Origin: Bacteroides acidifaciens
GTDB taxonomy: Bacteria > Bacteroidota > Bacteroidia > Bacteroidales > Bacteroidaceae
Assembly: GCF_024623065.1 (NCBI RefSeq)
Contig: NZ_JANJZR010000044.1
Coordinates: forward strand, 1-36,309
Reading direction: 5' to 3'
Length of the DNA stretch: 36,309 nt
Positions 14,482-24,200 of the stretch are shown in pieces. The stretch's first letter is position 1. Every line of letters starts with the position of its first letter. Below the pieces are notes generated by a model, which saw only the letters and a list, made by a program, of their open reading frames with translations, made no database searches and was not told the origin of the DNA. The translations under genes and the position numbers were made by a program.

Positions 14482-15322
14482 GGAAAAAGAACTGATCGAC
14501 AAACTGATCGATCTTGCTTTTGCAGAAGATATAGGTGATGGCGACCATACCACCCTTTCGTGTATCCCTGCTACGGCAATGGGAAAATCAAAATTGCTTA
14601 TCAAGGAAGCCGGTGTGCTGGCAGGTATCGAAGTGGCTAAAGAAATCTTCAACCGTTTCGATCCGACTATGAAAGTCGAAGTGTTTATCAACGACGGAAC
14701 GGAAGTGAAGCCGGGCGATGTAGCAATGGTAGTGGAGGGAAAAGTACAGTCATTGCTCCAGACCGAGCGTCTGATGCTGAACGTGATGCAACGCATGAGT
14801 GGTATTGCGACAATGACCCGCAAATACGCAAAGAGGCTGGAAGGTACAAATACCCGCGTACTGGATACCCGTAAGACAACTCCGGGCATGCGTATCCTTG
14901 AGAAGATGGCTGTGAAGATCGGTGGCGGCGTAAACCATCGTATCGGTTTGTTCGACATGATTCTCTTGAAAGACAATCACGTTGACTTTGCCGGAGGTAT
15001 TGATAAAGCTATCACCCGTGCCAAAGAATATTGCAAAGAAAAAGGGAAAGACTTGAAGATAGAAATAGAAGTCCGCAGCTTCGACGAACTGCAACAAGTG
15101 CTCGAGCTTGGTGGGGTGGACCGTATCATGTTTGATAACTTCACTCCCGAAATGACGAAAAAAGCCGTAGAGATGGTGGGCGGTAAATACGAAACCGAAT
15201 CTTCGGGTGGCATCACCTTTGATACTCTTCGTGACTATGCCGAATGTGGTGTAGACTTTATCTCTGTAGGTGCGCTGACTCATTCAGTGAAAGGACTGGA
15301 TATGAGCTTCAAGGCGTGCTAA
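14474..15322 (+). CDS. nadC: Nicotinate-nucleotide pyrophosphorylase NadC
   Basis: The 282-residue enzyme condenses quinolinate with PRPP to nicotinate mononucleotide and CO2, in de novo NAD synthesis. The ATG at 14474 is used; a TTG at 14462 is also in frame. Visible features are EDIGDGDHTTLSCIP at the start, the PRPP/quinolinate-binding TRKTTPGMRILEKMAVKIGGGVNHRIGLFDMILLKDNH in the middle, IEIEVRSFDELQQVL, and the glycine-rich ESSGGITFDTLRDYAECGVDFISVGALTHS phosphate-binding end. Its start overlaps DUF4783. Confidence 0.97.
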   Translation: MNKEKELIDKLIDLAFAEDIGDGDHTTLSCIPATAMGKSKLLIKEAGVLAGIEVAKEIFNRFDPTMKVEVFINDGTEVKPGDVAMVVEGKVQSLLQTERLMLNVMQRMSGIATMTRKYAKRLEGTNTRVLDTRKTTPGMRILEKMAVKIGGGVNHRIGLFDMILLKDNHVDFAGGIDKAITRAKEYCKEKGKDLKIEIEVRSFDELQQVLELGGVDRIMFDNFTPEMTKKAVEMVGGKYETESSGGITFDTLRDYAECGVDFISVGALTHSVKGLDMSFKAC

Positions 15323-15365
15323 ATGAAAAAGAGAAGATTGTCATGAAGATTTCTTAAGACGCGCG

Positions 15366-15424
15366 TAACGCGGATGACACGGATGGTAAGACTTTGATAA
15401 AAAGAATCCGCGTTATCCGCGTTA
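15366..15424. repeat. Long inverted repeat with internal 9-bp direct repeats
   Basis: TAACGCGGATGACACGGAT (15366-15384) and ATCCGCGTTATCCGCGTTA (15406-15424) are 19-bp inverted arms with two differences and a 21-base loop. The right arm is itself two tandem copies of ATCCGCGTT. It lies 43 bases after nadC and may act as its terminator, although no long T-run follows; it looks like an interspersed repeat element. Confidence 0.7.
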
Positions 15425-15593
15425 TTTGTATCTGAAGACTGTTTCTGTCTTCTCTGTTTTTGCATATGCTTCAGAAAAAAAACTTTTGTATTTGTATTCT
15501 TTAACATTTCCTGTTGCAGCATTCCCCAAACTCTTGCGTCTAATGGATAAAACGACGCAAACATACGTTCGGTTTTAAAAAAAGGTAATTGAC

Positions 15594-16145
15594 TTGGAAA
15601 ACGAGATAGAACTGGTAAAGGGCTGTCGGGCAGGAAAGGATTCAGCCCGAAAGGAACTTTACACCCTCTATTCCAAACAGATGCTGGCGGTATGTTTCCG
15701 CTATACGGGCGATATGGATGCAGCGCATGATGTACTGCATGACGGTTTCATCAAAATTTTCACCAACTTCTCCTTCCGGGGCGAATCGTCGCTCTGCACA
15801 TGGATAACCCGGGTGATGGTCACTCAATCGATCGATTATCTGAGACGGGAGAAACGGGTCAGTCAGTTGGTAGTGCATGAAGAGCAGCTTCCCGATATAC
15901 CCGATATATCGGATTCGGGAGGAGGGGATGGAATCTCCGAGGAGCGGTTGATGGCTTTTATAGCCGAATTGCCGGATGGTTGCCGAACCGTTTTCAATCT
16001 TTATGTGTTTGAAGAAAAGTCGCACAAGGAGATAGCTAAGATGCTTCATATCAAAGAGCATTCGTCTACTTCGCAGTTGCGTCGCGCCAAATATCTGTTA
16101 GCAAAAAGAATTAAAGAGTATAGGAACAATGAAGAAAGAAAATGA
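15594..16145 (+). CDS. RNA polymerase ECF-type sigma factor
   Basis: The 183-residue protein has sigma region 2 (about residues 22-92: LYTLYSKQMLAVCFRYTGDMDAAHDVLHDGFIKIFTNF ... ITRVMVTQSIDYLRREKR) and region 4 (about 122-178: LPDGCRTVFNLYVFEEKSHKEIAKMLHIKEHSSTSQLRRAKYLLAKRI). The start is a TTG; no better ATG exists before region 2. The end overlaps the next gene by 17 bases, which couples it to a membrane-anchored protein that probably acts as its anti-sigma factor. It resembles ECF factors of Bacteroides envelope-protein operons rather than those paired with FecR-type proteins. Confidence 0.92.
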   Translation: MENEIELVKGCRAGKDSARKELYTLYSKQMLAVCFRYTGDMDAAHDVLHDGFIKIFTNFSFRGESSLCTWITRVMVTQSIDYLRREKRVSQLVVHEEQLPDIPDISDSGGGDGISEERLMAFIAELPDGCRTVFNLYVFEEKSHKEIAKMLHIKEHSSTSQLRRAKYLLAKRIKEYRNNEERK

Positions 16146-17175
16146 TGAAATAACCGAACTGTTTCGCACACGTCTCGCCGATGCGGGGATAAGTGTCCGG
16201 GATGGCTTTTGGGAAGAACTCTCGCAGGATATTCCTGTGGCTTGCCAACATCACCGTCGGATTCTGCTCTTCCGTGTGGCGGCTGCGGCATCAGTGTTGC
16301 TCGTTCTGGCGGCTTCATCAGCTACTTTCCTGTATTTCTCTCCCAAGGAAGAGATGGAAGAGGCGTTTACGAAGATAGCTGTGACGAATGGAGGACAAAT
16401 GGACGGAGACGGAATACGTGTCAATCAATTGCCGTTGCCGGTGGAACCTGTTTTGCCGAAACCGACTCCCAAGTCTTTCGGTATGTTGTCGCAACGTGTG
16501 GAAGAGGAGGATTCGCTTTCTATTACCTTCTCCATGTCGTTCTCTTTTTCGTCGACTGCTACGGGAAGTGGCAATCGTTACGGTAATCAAGGTTATAATG
16601 GTTATTGGCAGGCTGCAAATGGAAATACAGGATCATTCGCCGTGCAGGAAGAAACTGCAAGGCCGGCTGTTACTCCCGAAAAAGTTGTGAAGAGACATCG
16701 CTGGGCGATAAAAGCGCAGTTAGGTACGGCACTTCCGGCGGATGACGGTACTTATAAGATGCCACTCTCCGCAGGTGTGACAGTAGAACGGAAACTGAAT
16801 GATTATCTGGGAATAGAAACCGGATTGCTTTATTCAAATCTTCGTTCGGAAGGACAATATTTACACTATTTGGGTATCCCTGTCCGGGTGAATGTGACGT
16901 TGATGGATACAAAGAAAGTTGACCTTTACGCTACTGTAGGCGGAATAGCGGATAAATGCATCGTCGGCGCTCCGGACAATAGTTTCAAGGAAGAACCTGT
17001 CCAACTGGCAGTGACTGCCGGCATTGGAATCAATTATAAGATTAACGACCGACTTGCGCTTTTTGCCGAACCAGGTATTTCGCACCATTTCAGCACGGAT
17101 TCGAAACTGGCTACGGTACGCACGAAACGGCCGACTAATTTTAATTTACTTTGCGGACTTCGCATGACGTATTAA
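16129..17175 (+). CDS. Membrane-anchored, anti-sigma-like protein with beta-barrel-like C-terminus
   Basis: This 348-residue protein starts with a soluble acidic helical region (about residues 1-40, ELFRTRLADAGISVRDGFWEELSQDI), followed by one transmembrane helix (about 43-69, LLFRVAAAASVLLVLAASSATFLYF). A Pro/Ser/Gly-rich linker with Ser-Phe runs comes next. The C-terminal region (about 190-348) looks like an outer-membrane beta-barrel domain of the PF13568 type (WAIKAQLGTALPADDG ... LGIETGLLYSNL ... YLGIPVRVNVTLM ... LLCGLRMTY). The first 40 residues probably hold the preceding sigma factor. Single-pass anchoring plus a barrel-like domain is an unusual topology. No HTH or FecR motif is visible. 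Confidence 0.75.
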   Translation: MKKENDEITELFRTRLADAGISVRDGFWEELSQDIPVACQHHRRILLFRVAAAASVLLVLAASSATFLYFSPKEEMEEAFTKIAVTNGGQMDGDGIRVNQLPLPVEPVLPKPTPKSFGMLSQRVEEEDSLSITFSMSFSFSSTATGSGNRYGNQGYNGYWQAANGNTGSFAVQEETARPAVTPEKVVKRHRWAIKAQLGTALPADDGTYKMPLSAGVTVERKLNDYLGIETGLLYSNLRSEGQYLHYLGIPVRVNVTLMDTKKVDLYATVGGIADKCIVGAPDNSFKEEPVQLAVTAGIGINYKINDRLALFAEPGISHHFSTDSKLATVRTKRPTNFNLLCGLRMTY

Positions 17176-17180
17176 TCCTT

Positions 17181-17711
17181 ATGAAAATGAAAAAAACACT
17201 TGTAATGCTGTGGATGGCATTTTGCCTGATTGTATCTTTCAGTGGATGCAGCAGCGAAGAAATGGATTACAACAATCCGGATGTTGGCCTTTTTGTGAAG
17301 CAATTGAAGTCGGGCACGTATAAGATGAAGAATGACAAAGGAGTGGTGGAAGTTCCTCATTTCATGGAAGAGGATATTCCCGAACTTTTGAAATATGCAG
17401 AAGATCTGACTATTATCCCTTCTTTTCCGTCGGTTTATAATACGAACAACGGTAAGATTCGCTTGGGTGAATGTATGCTTTGGGTGATTGAATATATCCG
17501 TCAGGGTACACCGCCGTCAATGGGTTGCAAAATGGTATTGGCGAATGCCGAGAATTATGAAGCAATCTATTTCCTGACCGACGAGGAAGTGCTCGATGCA
17601 GTTGCCTGCTATCGTAGCTGGTGGGAAGAACGGAAGTATCCGAAGACCCGGTGGACGATTGACCCGTGTTATGACGAACCACTTTGCGGATCGGGCTATC
17701 GTTGGTGGTGA
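17181..17711 (+). CDS. DUF4943-like lipoprotein
   Basis: The protein is 176 residues from the ATG at 17181, five bases after the preceding stop; an upstream in-frame start would overlap that gene without adding a sensible peptide. The signal peptide ends in FSGC, a lipobox, followed by SSEEMDYNNPDVGLFVKQLKSGTYKMKN. The rest is Cys- and Trp-rich near the end (SWWEERKYPKTRWTIDPCYDEPLCGSGYRWW). I associate this pattern with DUF4943, function unknown. It is presumably anchored in the outer membrane and is co-transcribed with the sigma and barrel-like genes. Confidence 0.72.
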   Translation: MKMKKTLVMLWMAFCLIVSFSGCSSEEMDYNNPDVGLFVKQLKSGTYKMKNDKGVVEVPHFMEEDIPELLKYAEDLTIIPSFPSVYNTNNGKIRLGECMLWVIEYIRQGTPPSMGCKMVLANAENYEAIYFLTDEEVLDAVACYRSWWEERKYPKTRWTIDPCYDEPLCGSGYRWW

Positions 17712-17756
17712 CGCTCAATAAAGAGTTGCGTTCGGAATAAGAAATAGAAAACATTC

Positions 17757-17843
17757 ATGTAGGAACGTTTGTTTGTATCAGTAGTCTTTTTACTGCTGAC
17801 AGGGGCTTGCTACGCTCAATGGACTACATTAGAATCGGGTTGA
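17757..17843 (+). pseudogene. Remnant of a secreted-protein gene start
   Basis: After an ATG there is an immediate TAG, then an open stretch (from TTG at 17769) translating to a clear signal peptide, LFVSVVFLLLTGACYAQW, ending TTLESG and a stop at 17841. A signal peptide without a mature protein, and a stop at codon 2, indicate a decayed gene. The words around YAQWTTLESG resemble YSQVWTAQDS at the start of the next gene, so it may be a partial duplicate of that gene's 5' end. Confidence 0.45.
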
Positions 17844-17897
17844 GGCAGGTATGTATGAAGCGTTTGAAAGGTATTAGGTAATGAAAGAATAAAGAGG

Positions 17898-18626
17898 ATG
17901 AATAGATTGATGAAACGTTTCTGGACAACTATGGCTTTGTGTCTGATGACTTTGCTTGCATATTCGCAAGTATGGACGGCGCAAGATTCATTGCATCTGA
18001 AGAAGTTGCTGGATAGTGACCAGGAGTTGCACTTAAATATGGATGCTGTAAAGTCGATTGATTTTGGCGGTGCAGTAGGAAGCCCCCGGATGTCGGAGGA
18101 GAAGAATTGGATGCTGCCTGACGAATCGTTGCCCGAAGCATTGCCTAAACCGAAAGTGGTGTTGAGCCTGATGCCTTATAAGGCAAATACCCGTTTCAAT
18201 TGGGATCCCGTCTATCAGAAAAAGATAAGGGTAGATAAGAATACCTGGCGGGGAGATCCTTTCTACGAACTGCGCCATCAGAGAACATACTCCAACTGGG
18301 CGCGTAATCCGATGGCAAAGGGAATGCGTAAGTCTTTGGATGAGATACAGGCGAGCGGGGTACGTTTCCGCCAGTTGAGTGAGCGTGCCAATGGGATGTT
18401 TGTAAATTCGGTAGTGATGGACAGTCCTATTCCTTTATTTGGCGGGAGTGGGGTGTATATCAATGGCGGAACTATTGGAGGGATTGACTTGATGGCAGTC
18501 TTTACAAAAGATTTTTGGAACAAGAAGGGGAGGGATAATCGTGCCCGCACGTTGGAAGTCCTGCGAGCTTATGGAGATTCGACGACTGTGTTGATAAATA
18601 AGCCAATTGAACAGATTGCCCGTTAA
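17898..18626 (+). CDS. Secreted DUF4858-like protein
   Basis: This 242-residue protein has a signal peptide (MKRFWTTMALCLMTLLAYSQ, from residue 5). The mature region begins VWTAQDSLHLKKLLDSDQELHLN, a pattern I associate with the Bacteroidota family DUF4858. The chain contains many Trp, Arg and Pro residues (NTRFNWDPVYQKKIRV, TWRGDPFYELRHQR) and a late glycine-rich segment (GGSGVYINGGTIGGIDLMAVF). Function is unknown. It ends the sigma-factor-led cluster of envelope proteins; the 186-base gap upstream holds the gene remnant. Confidence 0.75.
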   Translation: MNRLMKRFWTTMALCLMTLLAYSQVWTAQDSLHLKKLLDSDQELHLNMDAVKSIDFGGAVGSPRMSEEKNWMLPDESLPEALPKPKVVLSLMPYKANTRFNWDPVYQKKIRVDKNTWRGDPFYELRHQRTYSNWARNPMAKGMRKSLDEIQASGVRFRQLSERANGMFVNSVVMDSPIPLFGGSGVYINGGTIGGIDLMAVFTKDFWNKKGRDNRARTLEVLRAYGDSTTVLINKPIEQIAR

Positions 18627-18792
18627 GGGCGTTGTATATATGTACTAATGTTGCGATATGACAATATACTGACTGGAGAGTGTTTGTAATTGAATGATTT
18701 ATATATTTGTATATTGTTGTATTGGCACATTAGTAAGTAATCCGGTTTCTTATGGGGGACGAAATTATTAGTGCATTGATAAATTATTAATT

Positions 18793-19755
18793 ATGAATAG
18801 AATAACTTCTCTTCTAGGGATACAATATCCTATAATTCAAGGTGGAATGGTATGGTGTAGCGGTTGGCGGCTGGCTTCCGCAGTGAGTAATGCGGGGGGC
18901 TTAGGTCTGATTGGTGCAGGTTCTATGCATCCCGAAACTTTGCGCGAGCATATTTGTAAATGCCGTGCAGCTACGGAATTTCCTTTTGGTGTGAATATTC
19001 CCTTGATGTATCCTCAGATAGAAGAGATAATGAATATTGTGGTGGAAGAAGGAGTGAAGGTTGTTTTTACTTCTGCCGGAAATCCGAAAACGTGGACCGG
19101 ATGGTTGAAAGAACGGGGGATAACGGTTGTCCATGTAGTTTCTTCCTCTCGTTTTGCAATGAAGTGTGAGGAAGCGGGTGTGGATGCTGTGGTGGCTGAA
19201 GGTTTTGAAGCCGGTGGACATAACGGTCGTGAGGAAACAACAACTTTCTGTCTGATTCCTGCTGTGCGTGAGGCTACAACATTGCCTTTGATAGCTGCTG
19301 GAGGCATTGGTACGGGAGAAGGTATATTGGCTGCTATGGCATTGGGGGCTGAGGGAGTGCAGATCGGTACTCGTTTCGCCTTGACTGAAGAGAGCTCTGC
19401 AAGTCCGGTGTTTAAGGATTATTGCCTGAGCCTTGGTGAGGGAGATACTAAGTTATTATTAAAGAAACTGGCTCCGACGCGTTTGGTAAAGAATGATTTC
19501 CGATATGCAGTGGAGAAAGCGGAAGACAGTGGTGCCTCTGCAGAAGAATTACGAAACTTGCTGGGAAGAGGACGTGCAAAGAAAGGAATGTTTGAAGGTG
19601 ATTTGGAGGAAGGTGAGCTGGAAATAGGGCAGGTGTCGGCAATTATATCCCGTCGGCAGTCGGTGGCGGAAGTTATGAGTGAATTAATTGAATCTTACCG
19701 GCAAGCGGCGGAGAAGAAATATTTCTTTGGGTATTTTGATGAATATAATCCATAG
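18793..19755 (+). CDS. FabK/nitronate monooxygenase-family flavoprotein
   Basis: This 320-residue cytosolic protein is a TIM-barrel FMN enzyme of the 2-nitropropane dioxygenase family. Visible are the N-terminal PIIQGGMVW, the middle AEGFEAGGHNG (catalytic His143), and the FMN phosphate-binding LIAAGGIGTGEGI ... ALGAEGVQIGTRF. EAGGHxG and the 320-residue length fit enoyl-ACP reductase II (FabK), which reduces enoyl-ACP in fatty-acid elongation. Nitronate monooxygenases share the same motifs and I cannot separate them by eye. The gene is monocistronic, and no fatty-acid genes are adjacent, so fabK is not assigned. Confidence 0.88.
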   Translation: MNRITSLLGIQYPIIQGGMVWCSGWRLASAVSNAGGLGLIGAGSMHPETLREHICKCRAATEFPFGVNIPLMYPQIEEIMNIVVEEGVKVVFTSAGNPKTWTGWLKERGITVVHVVSSSRFAMKCEEAGVDAVVAEGFEAGGHNGREETTTFCLIPAVREATTLPLIAAGGIGTGEGILAAMALGAEGVQIGTRFALTEESSASPVFKDYCLSLGEGDTKLLLKKLAPTRLVKNDFRYAVEKAEDSGASAEELRNLLGRGRAKKGMFEGDLEEGELEIGQVSAIISRRQSVAEVMSELIESYRQAAEKKYFFGYFDEYNP

Positions 19756-19801
19756 AGACCCACTCGAGCTATATGTCGGATACGTGGTGGAGAGAATAGT
19801 A

Positions 19802-19839
19802 AAAACTCCTTTTGCAAATGAGGTTGCAAAAGGAGTTTT
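19802..19839. terminator. Bidirectional intrinsic terminator
   Basis: AAAACTCCTTTTGCAA (19802-19817) pairs perfectly over 16 bp with 19824-19839 around a 6-base loop. It separates the flavoprotein gene from the convergent SusCD operon. Confidence 0.9.
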
Positions 19840-19873
19840 ATCAGATTTATAATTGAAAAGGATAAATAAACTT

Positions 19874-21211
19874 TTAGTTTAATAATCCAGGATTTGCATC
19901 GATTGCCGCTTGTGGAATCCGTAATGTGTAGCGTGCGTCATTTTCTTCCAATGTATAAGATTGACCATCTATGACTTTTTGAATGCTAGGGCGAGTTGTG
20001 CGACGTAAATCAAACCAACGGTGTCCTTCGATAGCAAGCTCGAGAGCTCTTTCGTTTAAAATTTCTTTTATCAGTTCGGTTTGCTCCATAGCTTCTACTG
20101 CGATTTTCTTTTCTATATAGCCTGCTTGTGTATAGCGTTTTTCCATTAATTGCAGCAATCGGTTGCGTGCCTCCGGCAGTTTATTTAAATGAGCGGCAGA
20201 TTCGGCGGCAGTTAAATACATTTCTCCATTACGGAAGGTACAATTATATTGTGATTTCCCACTTTTGATGGATATATACTTATTATCTTTATTCAGGCTA
20301 TAATATTTATTCAAACGTAAATCTTTATTTGCCTTATAATTTTGTATGAATGAGGGGGTAATAATGAAAGCGGTAGTTACGTCATCACTGTAAAATTCAT
20401 ATGCAGTGATCATTTCTGCCGATTGGTAATCATTAGGTAATTTGGCATCCGGAGCATTTAGATCTTCCAATGAAGATTTAGTAGCCAATACCCGTTCTGC
20501 AGCTTCGTATGCTTTTTGCCAATCTCCCATATAAAGATATACACGGCTTTCCATTGCATCAATCGAAAGAGTGGAGAAACGATAGGAGTATTGGCTTTCC
20601 CATTCTTTCTGATTGATAAGCTTTCGTGCAGACTCAATATCAGATAGGATGGCTGCATATACTTCTTTTACTGTATTCCGGGTGGGGACTCCTTCCAGGT
20701 CAAGATCCAATTTTATAGGTACTGCTTTCGTATCTAGCGCCCCTTCTTTGGTATATGGTTGTCCATAGAGGTTCACAAGTATAAAGTGCATGTATGCTCT
20801 TAATAAATATGCTTCTCCTACCAGTTGGTTTATTCCCTCTTGGCTTCCTTCTGTGATAGCATCTTTCTTGTCAATTATGGCATTAGCGTAATAAATATTA
20901 GTATAATATTTGTCCCATACGAAATCTCTTGTTCCGGCTTTTGGATTGAGGTCATTCCATATTTGGATATCTCCGTATGTGTTTTGCGAACTACTGATAT
21001 CTGTAACTTGTACGATATCAGTGCGTAATTCAGTGACAGCCTTGTCATTGAGTCTTGTATTATAGACGGTAGTGAGTAATGCCCTATACTCTGCTAAAGT
21101 ATTGGGTATTACTTTACCGACAGGCTGAATATCCAGATAGTTATCACAGGAAGTTAACAATATACTTCCTAGTAAAGTAAAAGCAAAATATATTTTTCTC
21201 ATCATATTCAT
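19874..21211 (-). CDS. SusD/RagB-family nutrient-binding lipoprotein
   Basis: This 445-residue outer-membrane lipoprotein has a lipobox LLTSC with the lipidated Cys at residue 22, followed by the SusD start DNYLDIQPVGKVIPNTLAEYRALL. The tetratricopeptide-like helical core is visible in LVGEAYLLRAYMHFILVNLYGQPYT. The C-terminal signature is LIKEILNERALELAIEGHRWFDLRR. SusD proteins cap the SusC transporter and deliver ligand. The chain is shorter than most polysaccharide-binding SusD proteins. It starts eight bases after SusC. The ligand is unknown, but the protease gene leading the operon suggests peptides. Confidence 0.96.
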   Translation of the reverse strand: MNMMRKIYFAFTLLGSILLTSCDNYLDIQPVGKVIPNTLAEYRALLTTVYNTRLNDKAVTELRTDIVQVTDISSSQNTYGDIQIWNDLNPKAGTRDFVWDKYYTNIYYANAIIDKKDAITEGSQEGINQLVGEAYLLRAYMHFILVNLYGQPYTKEGALDTKAVPIKLDLDLEGVPTRNTVKEVYAAILSDIESARKLINQKEWESQYSYRFSTLSIDAMESRVYLYMGDWQKAYEAAERVLATKSSLEDLNAPDAKLPNDYQSAEMITAYEFYSDDVTTAFIITPSFIQNYKANKDLRLNKYYSLNKDNKYISIKSGKSQYNCTFRNGEMYLTAAESAAHLNKLPEARNRLLQLMEKRYTQAGYIEKKIAVEAMEQTELIKEILNERALELAIEGHRWFDLRRTTRPSIQKVIDGQSYTLEENDARYTLRIPQAAIDANPGLLN

Positions 21212-21219
21212 TTCTTATT

Positions 21220-24200
21220 TTAGAAGTTAAGACTAAGATTGAAAGTTACTGATTTTGGAACAGGGGTAGAGTAGAGATTACTCATAGATTCCGGATCCAT
21301 ATAGTTTTTGTAACTTGAACCAAAGACAAATAAGTTGCGGGCTTCTAGGCCGACAGTTGCTCCGCTAATCCTTACTTTTTGCAGCCATTCCGAAGGTAGA
21401 CGATAGGCAAGACGTATGTTTTGCAGACGTACATAGCTTAATTTTTTCGTCCAAATATCTAAGGATTTGTAGAGATCTCTCCGACTGCTGAATAAATAAT
21501 AGTCAGCAGGATTTGTGTGATAAGTTGCTAATGCCGGGAAAGTTCCGTTCACATTTTCGGGTGTCCATCTGTCCAGAATATCTCTATTCATATTTATTCC
21601 CGGATCTAAGTCGGCTATATAATAGGAAGGAGTGGTCTGCACATGTGCTCCTATATTATAAGATAAATTTAGGTTTAACTCCCAGTTACGATAACTGAAT
21701 GTATTCATAAGACCACCGGTATAGGGTGCATCAGCGGTTCCGGCATAACTGTAGAATCCTCGTATTTCTTCAGTATCTGCGCCTATACTATATTGACCGT
21801 CATTATTTCCGCTAGGTGCCATCTTGAAGAGTTCTTCTATTGTTACGGCTTCGCCATTCTTGTTTTCAACCATGACTTGTCCTGTTTCCGGATTTATTCC
21901 TTTGGTTTTTAAAACAAAGATTGCACCTACCGGGTATCCTTCCAAACTGGGTGTCACTTGGCTCTTTTGAGTCATGACTTTAAGTACTTTGTTCTGATTG
22001 TAAGCAAAGTTGAATGACGTATACCAGGAGAAATTTTTGGTTGTGATATTGCGAGTCTGCAGATTAATCTCTATACCTTTGTTGGACATACTGGCCCAGT
22101 TGATAGCCATACTTTCGAAACCATTTTCCAATGGTAACAATTTGTAACCGATAAGGTCTGTCCCTTTTCTGTAATAGTAATCCACACTGAGATTGATAGC
22201 CTGGTTCAAGACGGCAAAATCTAATCCGATATTGTAGGACGTGGTTTTTTCCCAGCGCAGCTTGCTGTTTGGCGCACTGTCGATAGTAATATAATCTTCA
22301 TACGTGCCTCCTGGCAGAATACTTGTATTCTTATAACTTCCTACTAGAAATGGTGAAGTATTCTTGTCAATATTGCCTTGTATACCATATGATAGGCGAA
22401 GAGCTAAATTATCAATCCACTTTTGATTAATAAATGGTTCATTGGATAAACGCCATAAACCACTGACCGAATATATTGGCAGGAAACGATATTTTTTGTC
22501 TACTCCGAAAAGATCGGAACCATCCATACGGATACTTCCTCCCAAAGTGTAACGGTTCATCAATGAATATGAGCCGTTTGCAAAGAAAGAGGCATAAGCA
22601 TTTTCTCGACTTATTTCATTTTTAAGTTTCCACTTGCTCTCATTGGCTTGTGTTTCATCTTTGAAATTCAGATTCCTGAAGTTGAGTGTTTTAGGGTCGT
22701 AACCATATCCTGTAGATACATGGTTCTCATACCAATTCTTTCGAATTTCCGATCCGGCCATTATTTGTATATCATGGATATCGCTAAATGTATTCTTATA
22801 CTCTCCTTGTATCTTCCACGTGATTTGAGAAGTAGTGGCGCCGGTTGTCTTGAGCATTCCACCTTCTGGTATAATATATGTGCGTACCCCATCTTTATAA
22901 TAAGTATTGTCTTCACGCATATTGCGCATATTGAAACTGTTCAGACCTACATATTCTTCCTGGGATAATTGTTCCCATTGTACACCGATTTGCGAGGTCA
23001 GTTTCCATTGGTCATTGAAACGCAGTTCAGTATCAAAGATGGAATTGATAGCAGTAGTAATTGATTCTTTACTGGTATTGTCACGTTCTTCGAATATATT
23101 GAATCCTCTCTTTTCATCTGTTACACTGCCTGTTACATCATAATCATACAAGTAGTTGTGCTCGTTGTCGAAAGGTTCGAAATAGGGATTGGCTATGCGT
23201 GAGTAATACACAGGATTGGTCAATCCGTAAGAGTCTGTCATGAAAGTTCTGTTCTTACGTCTGTTGGCAAAAATAGAAATACCTATTTTTAGCAGTTTGT
23301 TAAGTTGATAGTTGGTTTTGCTTGTTAAATTAAAACGGCTCAGACTCACGCCAGGTACATTGCTATTCTCTTTGGTATAGCCGAGAGAATTGTAGTAAGT
23401 AACTTTTTCGCTACCTCCGGAAATACTTAAGTTATATTCTTGAGTAAATGCATCTCTGAATAATATATCGTTCCAGTCTGTATTAATACTTTTCAATCTA
23501 TTGATTGCATTTTGAGCTTCAGGGGTGAGTCCATCCCAACCATTTTGTCTATAAGTATCCAGAAGTTCGTATTTCCTTAAAATATTTACTACTCCACCCT
23601 TTTCCGGATATACAGGATAGAACATGAATCCCCATCCTCCATAATCAAATGGCTGCTCTTTCATCATTTGAAGTTCCAGATTAACTTTCTCTTCTGAATT
23701 TAATAAGTTGAGTTGTGATGTATCCAAATTAGGAGAATAGGTTAATTTCGTGTTGAAGTTGACAACCGGCTTTCCTGTTCTTCCACGTTTGGTAGTCACA
23801 ACGATTACGCCGTTTGCGGCACGAGCACCATAAATAGCTGTTGCGGCAGCGTCTTTTAGGATTGTTATGCTTTCAATATCATTAGGACTTATTCCCGCAA
23901 TGGATGACTGCCCGATATTCACAATGTCATTGTCGGAAGAATTTGAATCCATTTTTGGAATATCTGTTCCTTCCAAAGGAATGCCATCCAATACCCACAA
24001 CGGATCTTGTGTTCCATTTAATGAAGCAGTACCACGAATACGAATTTTAGCCGGAGCTCCCGGAGCACCGGACGTATTTGTTACTGCCACACCCGCAATT
24101 TGTCCGGTCAATGCCTGGTCGATACTTTTGGTAGCACCTACCATCGCATCCGATAATTCAACTTTTGAAATGGCAGCAGTCAGCTTTCTGCGTTCCAATG

